From Alphaproteobacteria bacterium UBA828 (lineage in GTDB: Bacteria > Pseudomonadota > Alphaproteobacteria > UBA828), in assembly GCA_002296185.1 (NCBI GenBank), contig DBHM01000009.1, positions 1-43,012 of the forward strand: 43,012 nucleotides of DNA. Reading direction: 5' to 3'. Within the stretch, counting starts at the first letter, position 1, and the number at the start of each line of letters is the position of its first letter. Positions 1 through 8,133 of the stretch are shown one piece after another. The position numbers were made by a program, and so were the translations under genes. Below the pieces are notes generated by a model. That model worked only from the letters and a program-made list of their open reading frames with translations. It did not search any database and was not told where the DNA came from.

Positions 1-570
1 AGGCCAGCTCCAATTTTCTATAGACAAAGCCAGTGCTATGGGGGTCTGAATAATAACCATATAGAAAAGTATGGATAATGGACTATCTTTATCTGAAATC
101 GATTTAGTTATTGCGTAAACTACGGCATAACCAATAGCTGAGCCAAGAACAGCAATTTCTCCATATCCTGAAGTTTCTAGTCCGGGGCGAGTAATTATTA
201 GAACTCCTATAAAGCCAAGACCGATAGCCAACCACCGGATTTTAGATATTCGTTCTTTTAAAAATAGCATTGCTATTAAAGCTAGCCAAACTGGAGTTGT
301 GAATTCGATCGCAAAAACTTTAGCTAATGGAATAATACCTATGGCATAAAACCATCCATATTGTGAGACGAAGTGGATCAAATTACGTGCAACGTGCTTA
401 CCCAAGTAATTTGTTTTTAGTTCTTTAGTTCCACGAAATGAAATAATTAGTATAACAATCGCAACACCGGATGCGCTACGCCAGAACAATATTTGAAAAG
501 TATCAAAATCGTTAGCGAGTTCTCTGCCGGATATTGCCATTAAAGTGAACGAAAATAGTGTCCCAATCAT
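1..570 (-). CDS. EamA/DMT-family permease, truncated by window edge
   Basis: This is the N-terminal part (190 codons) of an inner-membrane drug/metabolite transporter of the EamA family. The reading frame stays open to base 1, so the C-terminal third is missing. Hydrophobic segments alternate with short charged loops, and the pattern FWRSASG, then AKVFAIEFTTPVWLALIA, then LKERISKIRW followed by GFIGVLIITRPG is the usual first-repeat signature of EamA proteins. The only in-frame ATG is at 570, already inside the first membrane helix. The frame is open back to a stop near 694 but offers only non-standard starts such as ATT, so the true N-terminus is uncertain. The substrate cannot be told from sequence. 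Confidence 0.8.
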   Translation of the reverse strand, partial: MIGTLFSFTLMAISGRELANDFDTFQILFWRSASGVAIVILIISFRGTKELKTNYLGKHVARNLIHFVSQYGWFYAIGIIPLAKVFAIEFTTPVWLALIAMLFLKERISKIRWLAIGLGFIGVLIITRPGLETSGYGEIAVLGSAIGYAVVYAITKSISDKDSPLSILFYMVIIQTPIALALSIENWSWP

Positions 571-701
571 CCATATAACAGATTGGCTTGTGTGGTTTAG
601 GGTAAGAGAAATTTTATATACTCCAGATACTTTAAATGAAATAGATTCCTGGGCAACGGCACGATCTAAAATTAATTCATGCCGTTGCCTGTGATATCAT
701 T

Positions 702-1757
702 CTATTTAATATTTGGAATACCTTTGTTTTTCTTTATCTTATCAAATGTTCCTTTGAAGCATTCCCAACTGTCCATCACTTCATGGTATCCGTATTGGAT
801 ACGCTTGACGTCTTCAAGAAGCGTGTCCCATGTACGATTAAAGTTCCAGTCAGCAAATTCCCAGGATAGATTCTCATAAATATCTGCCTTTAAATTATGT
901 TTTTTCATAATTTTATTCCAGACTGGCCTCTTATCTTCCATAAACATTGAGAGTTGCATAGGCATACAAACACCCATCTCACATCCGAAATAATCAGCAA
1001 TTTTAGGCCAAACGTTAGCCCACCTGAAACCTGAGTCATTTGTCATATTAAAGACTTCATTTGCGCACTTTGGTTCTGAGGCCATCCATAACATTGAACG
1101 ACCAAGTAATTCAGCGTCAGTATAGCGGTTTAAGGCATTAAAAGCGGCATCAGGACCAGGGAAGTTTAATGGTATTTTTAACTCACGACATATTGTGGCA
1201 TAGATAGCTAAAATAGCAAAAAAATTGAGTGGGATCCCAGGCGCAAAACCTACGACAACCTCTGGTCTAACTAGTGAATATGACCATTTTTTTCCTCTTT
1301 GAAGTCGAGCTAATGCATCTTGTTGATCATAGTAAAAGTTGGGCGGCATATGGCGAGGGTCGGTTTCTATAGATGGCGTCTTATGGTGACCTAAATGACA
1401 TCCATAGAACTTTCCGCCTTGACTAAGAACAACACGTTCTAGTTTTGGTGCTATTGGTGCTATCGAACCGACAGAATGTTTGACAAGATTAACATTTCCT
1501 TCAACATTTTCTGCTGCTATTCCACCTGCTAATGCAGAATAAAATATATGTGTAGTATTGCTTAATTTTGCTAGTTTTTTCTCGGCTTCTTTTTTATTGA
1601 GTAAATCTACTTGAATAGCCCTGGCCTTTGTACGAAAATCTGGCTTACGCCTAGATAAAGTAGTAATATTCCATCCCCCATCATTCTCAAGAGCTGAAAT
1701 AATATGCCTACCGATAATTCCGAGGCCACCGACTACAACTGCGTTTTTCTTAGCCAT
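702..1757 (-). CDS. PRISE-type SDR reductase (progesterone 5-beta-reductase/iridoid synthase-like)
   Basis: Protein of 351 residues with an N-terminal Rossmann fold; the glycine motif GGLGIIG lies at about 10-16. It does not carry the classical YxxxK of SDRs. Instead it has NFYYDQQD at 140-147 and SQGGKFYG around Lys116, matching the NFYY(D)xxED and distal Lys arrangement of the PRISE family (progesterone 5-beta-reductase, iridoid synthase), whose catalytic Tyr and Lys correspond to Tyr143 and Lys116. The later block with EVFNMTND and FRWANVWP is also typical. These enzymes use NADPH to reduce activated C=C bonds of enones. The start has AAAGG just upstream. The gene stands alone, divergent from the hydrolase at 1947. 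The family call is firm; the substrate is unknown. Confidence 0.78.
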   Translation of the reverse strand: MAKKNAVVVGGLGIIGRHIISALENDGGWNITTLSRRKPDFRTKARAIQVDLLNKKEAEKKLAKLSNTTHIFYSALAGGIAAENVEGNVNLVKHSVGSIAPIAPKLERVVLSQGGKFYGCHLGHHKTPSIETDPRHMPPNFYYDQQDALARLQRGKKWSYSLVRPEVVVGFAPGIPLNFFAILAIYATICRELKIPLNFPGPDAAFNALNRYTDAELLGRSMLWMASEPKCANEVFNMTNDSGFRWANVWPKIADYFGCEMGVCMPMQLSMFMEDKRPVWNKIMKKHNLKADIYENLSWEFADWNFNRTWDTLLEDVKRIQYGYHEVMDSWECFKGTFDKIKKNKGIPNIK

Positions 1758-1946
1758 AATCCTTTGTCTCCCTTTAATTTTGGTCTTATAGTTTACTAGT
1801 ATGCCTGAGCAAATATTGAATTATACTGTCAAGTTTATGTTAATACACTAAATATGCAGAAGGTAGCATGGATTACTTTCTATTGGAGATTTAATTACTA
1901 AACAAGATAAAGTATATCTTTGTGATAATGAGGGGGTTTAGTTGTA

Positions 1947-3170
1947 ATGTCAGGAAGTTGGATATCTATAAAAAACACTGACGGAGCTGATTTCGGTGGT
2001 TATCTATCTAAGCCAAGTAGTGGAAGTGGACCTGGAATTTTACTGATTCAAGAAATTTTTGGGGTCAATGATAGTATCCGGAGAGTTGCAGACTATTATG
2101 CTGAAGAGGGTTATGTAGTCTTAGCTCCTGATTTATTTTGGAGAATAAAGGAAAGGGTCGAACTTGACTACTCAACTGATGGAATGAAAGCGGCTTTGGC
2201 CTTTTACCAAAAATTTGATGAAGAAAATGCCCTTGAGGATATAGCTCTAAGTGTAAAGGCGCTTAGAAAAATCAACGAATGTGTTGGAAAGGTGGGCGCC
2301 CTTGGCTTTTGTCTTGGGGGTAAGATGGTTTTTTTAGCTGCTGAAAGATCTTATATAGATTGTGGAGTTTCCTACTACGGAGTTGGGATAGAAAAATCTT
2401 TGCACATGCTAAAGAACATTAAATGTCCACTTGCTCTACATTATGGTGGATCTGATGAGCATATTTCAATTGAAGCTATTAAAAAAATTAAAGATACAGT
2501 TGCTTATATTCAAAGCGTGGAATTTTATGAATATCCAGACGCTGGCCATGGATTCGCTAACTCTGATCGTAATGAATTTTCAAAATCAGATAGTCTCATG
2601 GCCCATTCCAGATCTATTGCCTTGTTTAGGAAAGAGATGGGTCCTTATTTTAATCTTTCTGAGTTATGGGACAAACATTGCGAGTATGAATTTATGACAC
2701 GAAATGTTGAAGCTACAATGGATACTATGGTTCCTCAGCCTTATGTTAATCATATTCCTACAATGACTGGAGGGGTTGGGTATAATGACCTAAAAAGGTT
2801 CTATACTGAGCATTTCATTTTTGCAAATCCCAAGGATACAAAACTGATACCAATATCTAGAACTATTGGCTCTGATAGGGTGGTAGATGAACTTTTATTT
2901 TGTTTTACTCACGATAAAGAAATAGATTGGATGCTTCCAGGAGTTAAGGCAACGGGACATTACGTTGAAATACCTTTAGTAGCGATAGTATGTTTCAGAG
3001 GCGGTAAGCTTTATAATGAGCATATTTATTGGGATCAGGCATCAGTTCTTGTTCAAATCGGCTTACTTGATAAAAAGGGGTTACCTGTGGCAGGAAGAGA
3101 AACAGCTAATAAGCTTCTTAATGAAACGCTACCCTCAAATAAATTAATGAAAAATTGGCGTAGTGAGTGA
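1947..3170 (+). CDS. Dienelactone hydrolase domain fused to SnoaL/NTF2-like domain
   Basis: Protein of 407 residues in two parts. Residues 1 to about 230 form an alpha/beta hydrolase of the dienelactone hydrolase (carboxymethylenebutenolidase) family: nucleophile motif GFCLGGK with Cys122, Asp170 in GGSDEH, His201 in AGHGF and Glu36 in IQEIFG. This is the Cys-Asp-His triad at nearly the positions of the classical enzyme. Residues from about 238 to the end, beginning LWDKHCEYEFMTRN, look like a SnoaL/NTF2-like alpha+beta barrel, often a small-ligand pocket. The family hydrolyses lactones and related esters in aromatic breakdown, but no other aromatic-degradation gene is nearby. An AGGGGG-type ribosome site lies 11 bases upstream. 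The AAA ATPase follows after 34 bases, so the two may be cotranscribed. Confidence 0.85.
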   Translation: MSGSWISIKNTDGADFGGYLSKPSSGSGPGILLIQEIFGVNDSIRRVADYYAEEGYVVLAPDLFWRIKERVELDYSTDGMKAALAFYQKFDEENALEDIALSVKALRKINECVGKVGALGFCLGGKMVFLAAERSYIDCGVSYYGVGIEKSLHMLKNIKCPLALHYGGSDEHISIEAIKKIKDTVAYIQSVEFYEYPDAGHGFANSDRNEFSKSDSLMAHSRSIALFRKEMGPYFNLSELWDKHCEYEFMTRNVEATMDTMVPQPYVNHIPTMTGGVGYNDLKRFYTEHFIFANPKDTKLIPISRTIGSDRVVDELLFCFTHDKEIDWMLPGVKATGHYVEIPLVAIVCFRGGKLYNEHIYWDQASVLVQIGLLDKKGLPVAGRETANKLLNETLPSNKLMKNWRSE

Positions 3171-3204
3171 GTCTATAAAATACTAATTAGGAGATATCTA
3201 TATC

Positions 3205-4446
3205 ATGAGTCGCCAGGGTTCCGACGCACTGCGTAAATCTATAGAGCGGATGCTTTCAGAGGCCAGCACTAGAATGCAGGCAGGTAAGGTATCAGATGCA
3301 GCTCGTTCGTATAAGAAGGCTGCTCAGTTTGCTGATCAGGCTTTAGAATTAATTGAAGATGCGGAGGAAAGGCGCGCTATGAGTATTCGTGCAGCTGAGT
3401 ATAAACAGCGCTCCCGTTCTCTAGAAACGACAGGGCGTGCTGATCTTGGTAGAATTAAACCTAGTGAAATGCCGGCTGATGAGATCGTATATTCTGACGA
3501 AGAAAGCGATTTACAGGAACAGCAGATTCTTCTGCTTATCGATGATACCCCCCGAAAGATAGATTGGGATTCTATTGGAGGACTTAGCGAACTTAAAAAC
3601 GAACTCAAGTTTCATTATGGCCTTGCTATGGCAAAGAACCCTGATGGAATTGAAATTGAGGGTTGGCAGAATATCATGTTTTACGGCCCGCCCGGTACTG
3701 GTAAAACTCTATTGGCTTGTGCAATTGCAAATAAACTTAATGCAACATTCTTTAATGTTAAGGCCAGTCAAATTGTTAGTAAATGGGTGGGAGAAAGTGG
3801 TAAGTTAATAAGTACCTTATATCGTGTTGCTAGAAAATTTACAAAAGATGGAAGGCCCTCTATTATATTTGTTGATGAATTTGATGCTCTTTGTAAAAGC
3901 CGAGGGATAGATGGTCAGCTTTATCATCAGCAGATGCTTGCAAGTATCCTCTCGGAGATAGATGGATTTTCTCAAAAAGGACATAAAAATCTAGTAATGA
4001 CAATTGGTGCAACTAATCGTCCTTGGGATCTTGATGCGGCTGTACTTTCCCGTTTTGAAAGGCGGATATTGATTACTTTACCTGATACTGATGCACGTAT
4101 TGAAATTTTTCGTATTCATCTAGAGGGTAGGGGTTTACCAATTGATAGTAGTTCTGTTTCTTATAGTGCATTAGCTAAAAAATCTGAGCGACTCACTGGA
4201 AGAGAAATTTCTAGACTTTGCAAGGAGGCTACAGCAAAGATGTTGGCAGAGATGAATCCTGAAATACCTAATATAGTTGATAGCGGTCTAAGTAAAATCC
4301 AGTCTTATGAAATTAAGGTTAGGCCATTAAATAACTCTGACTTCGCATATTACCTTGATACATTAATACCTGATACTAATCTTGATGATATAGAAAGCTA
4401 TAATGATTGGGGGAGTCATCACGCCCATCAAAAAATAAAAAGATAA
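3205..4446 (+). CDS. Meiotic-clade (Vps4/katanin-like) AAA ATPase with MIT-like N-terminus
   Basis: Protein of 413 residues. Residues 1-75 are a charged helical region (AARSYKKAAQFADQALEL) resembling a three-helix MIT domain. After an acidic linker, DWDSIGGL at 120-127 opens a single AAA+ module: Walker A GPPGTGKT 161-168, pore-loop KWVGESGK 193-200, Walker B IIFVDE 220-225, sensor-1 GATNRPWDLD 268-277, arginine-finger SRFERR 282-287, sensor-2-like TGREISRL 331-338. The KWVGES pore loop, the NxPWxLD stretch and a C-terminal tail with DLDDIESYNDW-like spacing (393-402) are hallmarks of Vps4, katanin and spastin rather than of FtsH or proteasomal ATPases. The family is a hexameric unfoldase/filament-disassembling ATPase. 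AGGAGA lies 9 bases before the ATG. No ESCRT-III-like or tubulin-like partner is in the window, so the client is unknown. Confidence 0.82.
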   Translation: MSRQGSDALRKSIERMLSEASTRMQAGKVSDAARSYKKAAQFADQALELIEDAEERRAMSIRAAEYKQRSRSLETTGRADLGRIKPSEMPADEIVYSDEESDLQEQQILLLIDDTPRKIDWDSIGGLSELKNELKFHYGLAMAKNPDGIEIEGWQNIMFYGPPGTGKTLLACAIANKLNATFFNVKASQIVSKWVGESGKLISTLYRVARKFTKDGRPSIIFVDEFDALCKSRGIDGQLYHQQMLASILSEIDGFSQKGHKNLVMTIGATNRPWDLDAAVLSRFERRILITLPDTDARIEIFRIHLEGRGLPIDSSSVSYSALAKKSERLTGREISRLCKEATAKMLAEMNPEIPNIVDSGLSKIQSYEIKVRPLNNSDFAYYLDTLIPDTNLDDIESYNDWGSHHAHQKIKR

Positions 4447-4475
4447 AAATTTATAGGTAAGTAATCTATATATAA

Positions 4476-5138
4476 CTAATTTATTTTTTGGTTGTGAGTT
4501 AAGCGATAAACAAATCCACCAGTAATCATACCTGCAATTGGTGCAATTATATATATCCAGTAAGTATCAAAATCTCCTCTAGCTAAGTACGGCCCAAAAG
4601 CACGTGCAGGGTTCATTGCTGCACCTGCAATAGGTCCCATTAGCATTACTTCAATTGCCACAACAGATCCAACTGCTATACCGGCTAAGGGTCCATGAGA
4701 ACGCTTATCTAGACCTACGGATGCTACAACTAACATTAAGAAAAATGATAGAAAGAATTCGATTAGAATTATCGCTCCGAGTGATATATCAAGCTCAGTA
4801 TTTGGAAGATTAGCGCCGATATCAGCATGATTTCCAAGAAGCCATAGTAGAGATAGTCCTGCCAGAGCAGATCCAGCCATTTGAGCAATTATGTATCCTG
4901 GTAGTAGTCTCCAATGTAGATGACCTATTAATGCAGCAGTAATAGAGAGTGCAGGATTTACGTGCGCGCCAGATATATAGCCAAATGTATATATTATTGC
5001 AGTGACTACTAGGCCTGAAATTATACCGCTTCCTATCGGGCCAAGAGTTCCTCCGGTGATTACGTCAATCATCACAGCTCCAGCGGCAAAAAAGACTAGT
5101 GCGTAAGTTCCTATAAACTCGCATAGAAATTTTTGCAT
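4476..5138 (-). CDS. Aquaporin/MIP-family channel with atypical selectivity filter
   Basis: Six-helix MIP channel of 220 residues with both half-helix motifs, HVNPALSI (NPA at 61-63) and AAMNPARAFGP (NPAR at 176-179). By ungapped alignment with E. coli AqpZ, the aromatic/arginine filter Phe43-His174-Thr183-Arg189 becomes Ser41-Val164-Ala173-Arg179. That would make the pore wider and less polar than a water-specific channel and suggests small neutral solutes; the inference is by eye. The start is taken at ATG 5138 because MQKFLCEFIGT aligns with the start of other family members. A TTG at 5189 would add 17 residues and cannot be excluded. The gene is convergent with the AAA ATPase. Confidence 0.88.
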   Translation of the reverse strand: MQKFLCEFIGTYALVFFAAGAVMIDVITGGTLGPIGSGIISGLVVTAIIYTFGYISGAHVNPALSITAALIGHLHWRLLPGYIIAQMAGSALAGLSLLWLLGNHADIGANLPNTELDISLGAIILIEFFLSFFLMLVVASVGLDKRSHGPLAGIAVGSVVAIEVMLMGPIAGAAMNPARAFGPYLARGDFDTYWIYIIAPIAGMITGGFVYRLTHNQKIN

Positions 5139-5363
5139 ACTTTTACTACTTTTAAATTCAAAGTTGTAACTAGAGGGTTCTGTTGGCAATAATTTATCTC
5201 TTAAAATTTTATGGTTCCATTTAGCTTTATATAGTTTATTCTAAACATTAATGATTTCTAAAAACACTTTTTCATGGTCTAGTGGCTAAGAAATTTAAAG
5301 AATATGTATTGAATCAAACACAGGCTGAGAATAATTATACTCAATGTTTAGTCTAGTATTAAG

Positions 5364-6668
5364 ATGATAGAGTCTATTTGCGCTTATATTAATATCTATT
5401 TTTCCTTTTTTATCTCAAAAAGGATCTCATGTTTGGCTTTAATGCTTCCCATTTTCTTTGTTTGCTTGCCTCAATTAAAGGCATCTGAGCCGATCCGTAT
5501 AGGGGTTTTAGTGGCATTAGGGGGAGCTTATGGAGATTTTGGAAAAGATGCAATCCGGGGAGTAGACTTGGCTATCAATGAGTTTGGTGGGTATATAAAT
5601 GATAGGCCATTACAGGTGATTGTTGAGCATACAGATGGTAGTGCCAAAAGCCTCAATACAGCAGTTGAAAAAATTCTTGGTAAAGGGCGGATAGAGTTAG
5701 TTGTTGGTCCATTAACTGGCCATGAGGATATAGCCCTTCACAATATTGCTAAAATGCAGCCTAATATAACATTTATAAATGGTAGTTCAGCTATGCCATA
5801 TATGGCTTTGGGAGATGGCTTGAATAACTATTTTAGATTTTCACCTGATGTAAATCAATGGACCTCTGGGCTAGCTTCTTATGTCTTTAACAAACTTGGA
5901 ATCCTTAAGGTGGTAACGGTTGGTGAGGATTATTCGTTCCCTTTCATGCAGATTTTTGCTTTCACGGCTAAGTTTTGTAGTCTTGGTGGTGAGGTGGTAA
6001 AGCACTACTGGGTTAACGTTGGTGACAATAGGTTGAAATCAGTTGCCAAAAAAATAAGCATGACGGATGCAGAAGCAATTTTTATTGCACTTGAGGGCCC
6101 CGAAGCAATCGTTCTTACTAGGGAATACAGGGCGCTTGGTGGTAAGTCGATGTTTATTGGAGGTCCTGCTACTATAGACAACGATTTTTTAAATGAAGTT
6201 GAATCAGAATTAGACGATTATTCGGGAACAATATTTTCTTCACCTATTCCTTTGGCTGAAGCTGATGATAATTGGTATGAATTTGTAAAAGACTATAAAA
6301 ATATTTCTACTGATTGGTCTCACGACCCATCGTTATTCGCTTTTTCTTATTACGTTAATACGAAAGCACTACTTTTAGCATTAGATTATGTTGATGCTGA
6401 TCTTAGCGAACAGCATGAAGATTTACGTGATGCATTATCTGATATCTCATTTGAGGGCCCTACTGGGAGATTGTCAGTAGATGAAGAGGGGCAGGCAATA
6501 GTGAGTAATTTTGTATTTGAACTGGTTCCAAGTAATAATTCTCTACTAAAAAGAAAGCTGATTAAGACTATGAAAAGGGTTGATAGGAGATTGGATATTG
6601 ATGAAGAGGATTGGAATAACTTTATTAATTCTGTAGAGAGTGGTGTAAATTGCCCAAAAATTGAATAA
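5364..6668 (+). CDS. Orphan periplasmic binding protein, Leu/Ile/Val (Peripla_BP_6) type
   Basis: Protein of 434 residues. A hydrophobic export signal spans about residues 20-40 and ends LPQLKA, with likely cleavage before SEPIRIG. The mature part has the class I branched-chain amino acid binding-protein layout: IRIGVLVALGGAYGDFGKD at the start, LINxxGG-like AINEFGGYIND, VVGPLTGHED, and a central hinge around GPATIDNDF. The last 50 or so residues are a charged tail (KRKLIKTMKRVDRR, then DIDEEDWNNF) that I do not recognise from LivK-type proteins. No permease or ATPase lies beside it, so it is an orphan that either shares a transporter encoded elsewhere or acts as a sensor. The ligand is unknown. 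Confidence 0.8.
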   Translation: MIESICAYINIYFSFFISKRISCLALMLPIFFVCLPQLKASEPIRIGVLVALGGAYGDFGKDAIRGVDLAINEFGGYINDRPLQVIVEHTDGSAKSLNTAVEKILGKGRIELVVGPLTGHEDIALHNIAKMQPNITFINGSSAMPYMALGDGLNNYFRFSPDVNQWTSGLASYVFNKLGILKVVTVGEDYSFPFMQIFAFTAKFCSLGGEVVKHYWVNVGDNRLKSVAKKISMTDAEAIFIALEGPEAIVLTREYRALGGKSMFIGGPATIDNDFLNEVESELDDYSGTIFSSPIPLAEADDNWYEFVKDYKNISTDWSHDPSLFAFSYYVNTKALLLALDYVDADLSEQHEDLRDALSDISFEGPTGRLSVDEEGQAIVSNFVFELVPSNNSLLKRKLIKTMKRVDRRLDIDEEDWNNFINSVESGVNCPKIE

Positions 6669-6742
6669 GTATATTTTTTTTGATAAAATCATATAATTAT
6701 AATAGATATTGAGAAAACAAAAATTTACCAGGTATTATATTG

Positions 6743-7342
6743 ATGAATAAAATTGTTATAGGAATTACTGGGGCAACAGGTACAACAATTGGCTTAAGAG
6801 TTATAGAAGTCTTAAGAGATTTGGGTGTCGAAACTCATGTAGTTGTCAGCAGATGGGGAATGCAAACATTGTCCCAAGAGACAGGAAGATCTCTTGACTA
6901 CATCCGTTCTCTCTCAAGTGTATTATATCCACCAGGAGATATGGGCGCGGCAATTTCTTCGGGCTCTTTTGGTGTTGATTCTATGATTATTGCTCCATGT
7001 TCCATGCGCTCTACTGCTGCAATAGCTCTAGGTTTGGGAGATAACCTTATACATAGAGCGGCAGATGTAATGCTTAAAGAGAGAAAAAAAATTGTTATAA
7101 TACCTAGAGAGACACCATTAAGTGAGGTCCACTTGAAACATATGCTAAGTCTTAGCCGTATGGGTGCAGTCATAATGCCTCCTAATCCCGCATACTATAG
7201 CCATCCATCAACACTAAAAGACGTAGTAGATCAATTTGTAGCCCGAATACTAGATCAAGTGGGTATTGAGGCTCCTTTCGCAAATAGGTGGAAGGGCATG
7301 AAGTCCTCTGCGCAAAATGTTATTTCTATTGATAGTGATTAA
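6743..7342 (+). CDS. ubiX: UbiX/Pad1-family flavin prenyltransferase
   Basis: Protein of 199 residues with the flavodoxin-like UbiX fold. The N-terminal glycine loop reads GITGATGTTIG, where most family members have GASG; SSGSFG and APCSMRS follow mid-protein, and the IPRETPLSEVHLKHML block near 120-135 is the phosphate/prenyl-binding signature. The family prenylates reduced FMN with dimethylallyl phosphate, producing the cofactor of UbiD-type decarboxylases, in ubiquinone synthesis or aromatic acid metabolism. No ubiD is in the window. ATG 6743 is chosen over the TTG immediately before it; AGG lies 10 bases upstream. Ubiquinone synthesis is the default role, but a Pad1-type catabolic role is possible. 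Confidence 0.87.
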   Translation: MNKIVIGITGATGTTIGLRVIEVLRDLGVETHVVVSRWGMQTLSQETGRSLDYIRSLSSVLYPPGDMGAAISSGSFGVDSMIIAPCSMRSTAAIALGLGDNLIHRAADVMLKERKKIVIIPRETPLSEVHLKHMLSLSRMGAVIMPPNPAYYSHPSTLKDVVDQFVARILDQVGIEAPFANRWKGMKSSAQNVISIDSD

Positions 7343-7380
7343 TTTTTAATATTATGTTGTATGTGTTTTCATATCTCCTT

Positions 7381-8049
7381 CTATTCAGTCATTACTTCAA
7401 AGCGCTTACCAACCCTTTTAAGTAAAGGTGTGTGAAGCCTTGGTTGATTAGCGTTAATCCATCCAGATAATTCCTGGAGAACATAACTTGTTATATCTGG
7501 TATAGGTAAATTAAGAGCATCACGGGTTGAAATCCATTTCAGATCTGATAATTCTCCATTACCACGAAGCTCACCAAAGCTTGCCTTAGATGGTGCGATG
7601 AAGAACCTTGCGTTAAATCTACGGGGTCTACCTGGTGGAGTTATTGCTCGACAAACAAAATCTAGTTGTGAAAACGATGGCGCATAACCTGTCTTATGAA
7701 AATCTTTCCAAGAAGGGGCAATATTCTCATTATTACTAGAAGATCTACAAGCAACTCTAAGACCTGTTTCTTCCCAGGTTTCACGAATAGCTGCTGCAGC
7801 AAGTGATCGTGCTCTAGCTCGAGAGCAGCTTTTAGAAAGATTATCCCAAACGTTGGGTTTTAACTCATCGCTTGGCCTTACGAATCTATCACTTCGGTCA
7901 ACTGCTCCACCTGGAAAAACATATCGATTTGGCATGAATGCATGGCGATTATCGCGGCAGCCCATTAATACATAAAGCTTGTGATTTTCTTTTCTGTAGA
8001 GAATTAGAGTAGCTGCGTCTTTGGGGCGTTTCGTTTTTAATGTTTTCAT
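7381..8049 (-). CDS. Nudix hydrolase with a long insertion in the Nudix box (NUDT19-like)
   Basis: Protein of 222 residues. The fold opens AATLILYR, and the Nudix box is split: PGGAVD at 46-51 is separated by about 35 residues from the catalytic half AAAIRETWEETGL (85-97), which carries the REtwEEtG metal-binding residues. An insertion at this point is known in NUDT19-type coenzyme A diphosphatases and their bacterial relatives, so cleavage of CoA, acyl-CoA or another nucleoside diphosphate derivative is the likeliest activity. The C-terminal part (TPPGRPRRFNARFF, then ELSDLKWIS) fits the same subgroup. The gene is convergent with ubiX and divergent from the asparaginase. Family certain, substrate inferred. 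Confidence 0.85.
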   Translation of the reverse strand: MKTLKTKRPKDAATLILYRKENHKLYVLMGCRDNRHAFMPNRYVFPGGAVDRSDRFVRPSDELKPNVWDNLSKSCSRARARSLAAAAIRETWEETGLRVACRSSSNNENIAPSWKDFHKTGYAPSFSQLDFVCRAITPPGRPRRFNARFFIAPSKASFGELRGNGELSDLKWISTRDALNLPIPDITSYVLQELSGWINANQPRLHTPLLKRVGKRFEVMTE

Positions 8050-8133
8050 TTCTGGTATCTTTAGGTAGTTTTTGGTATTGCAGTTATAAGGCTAATAGGT
8101 CTCATTATAATATAGTATATTTTTATGGAGTTA

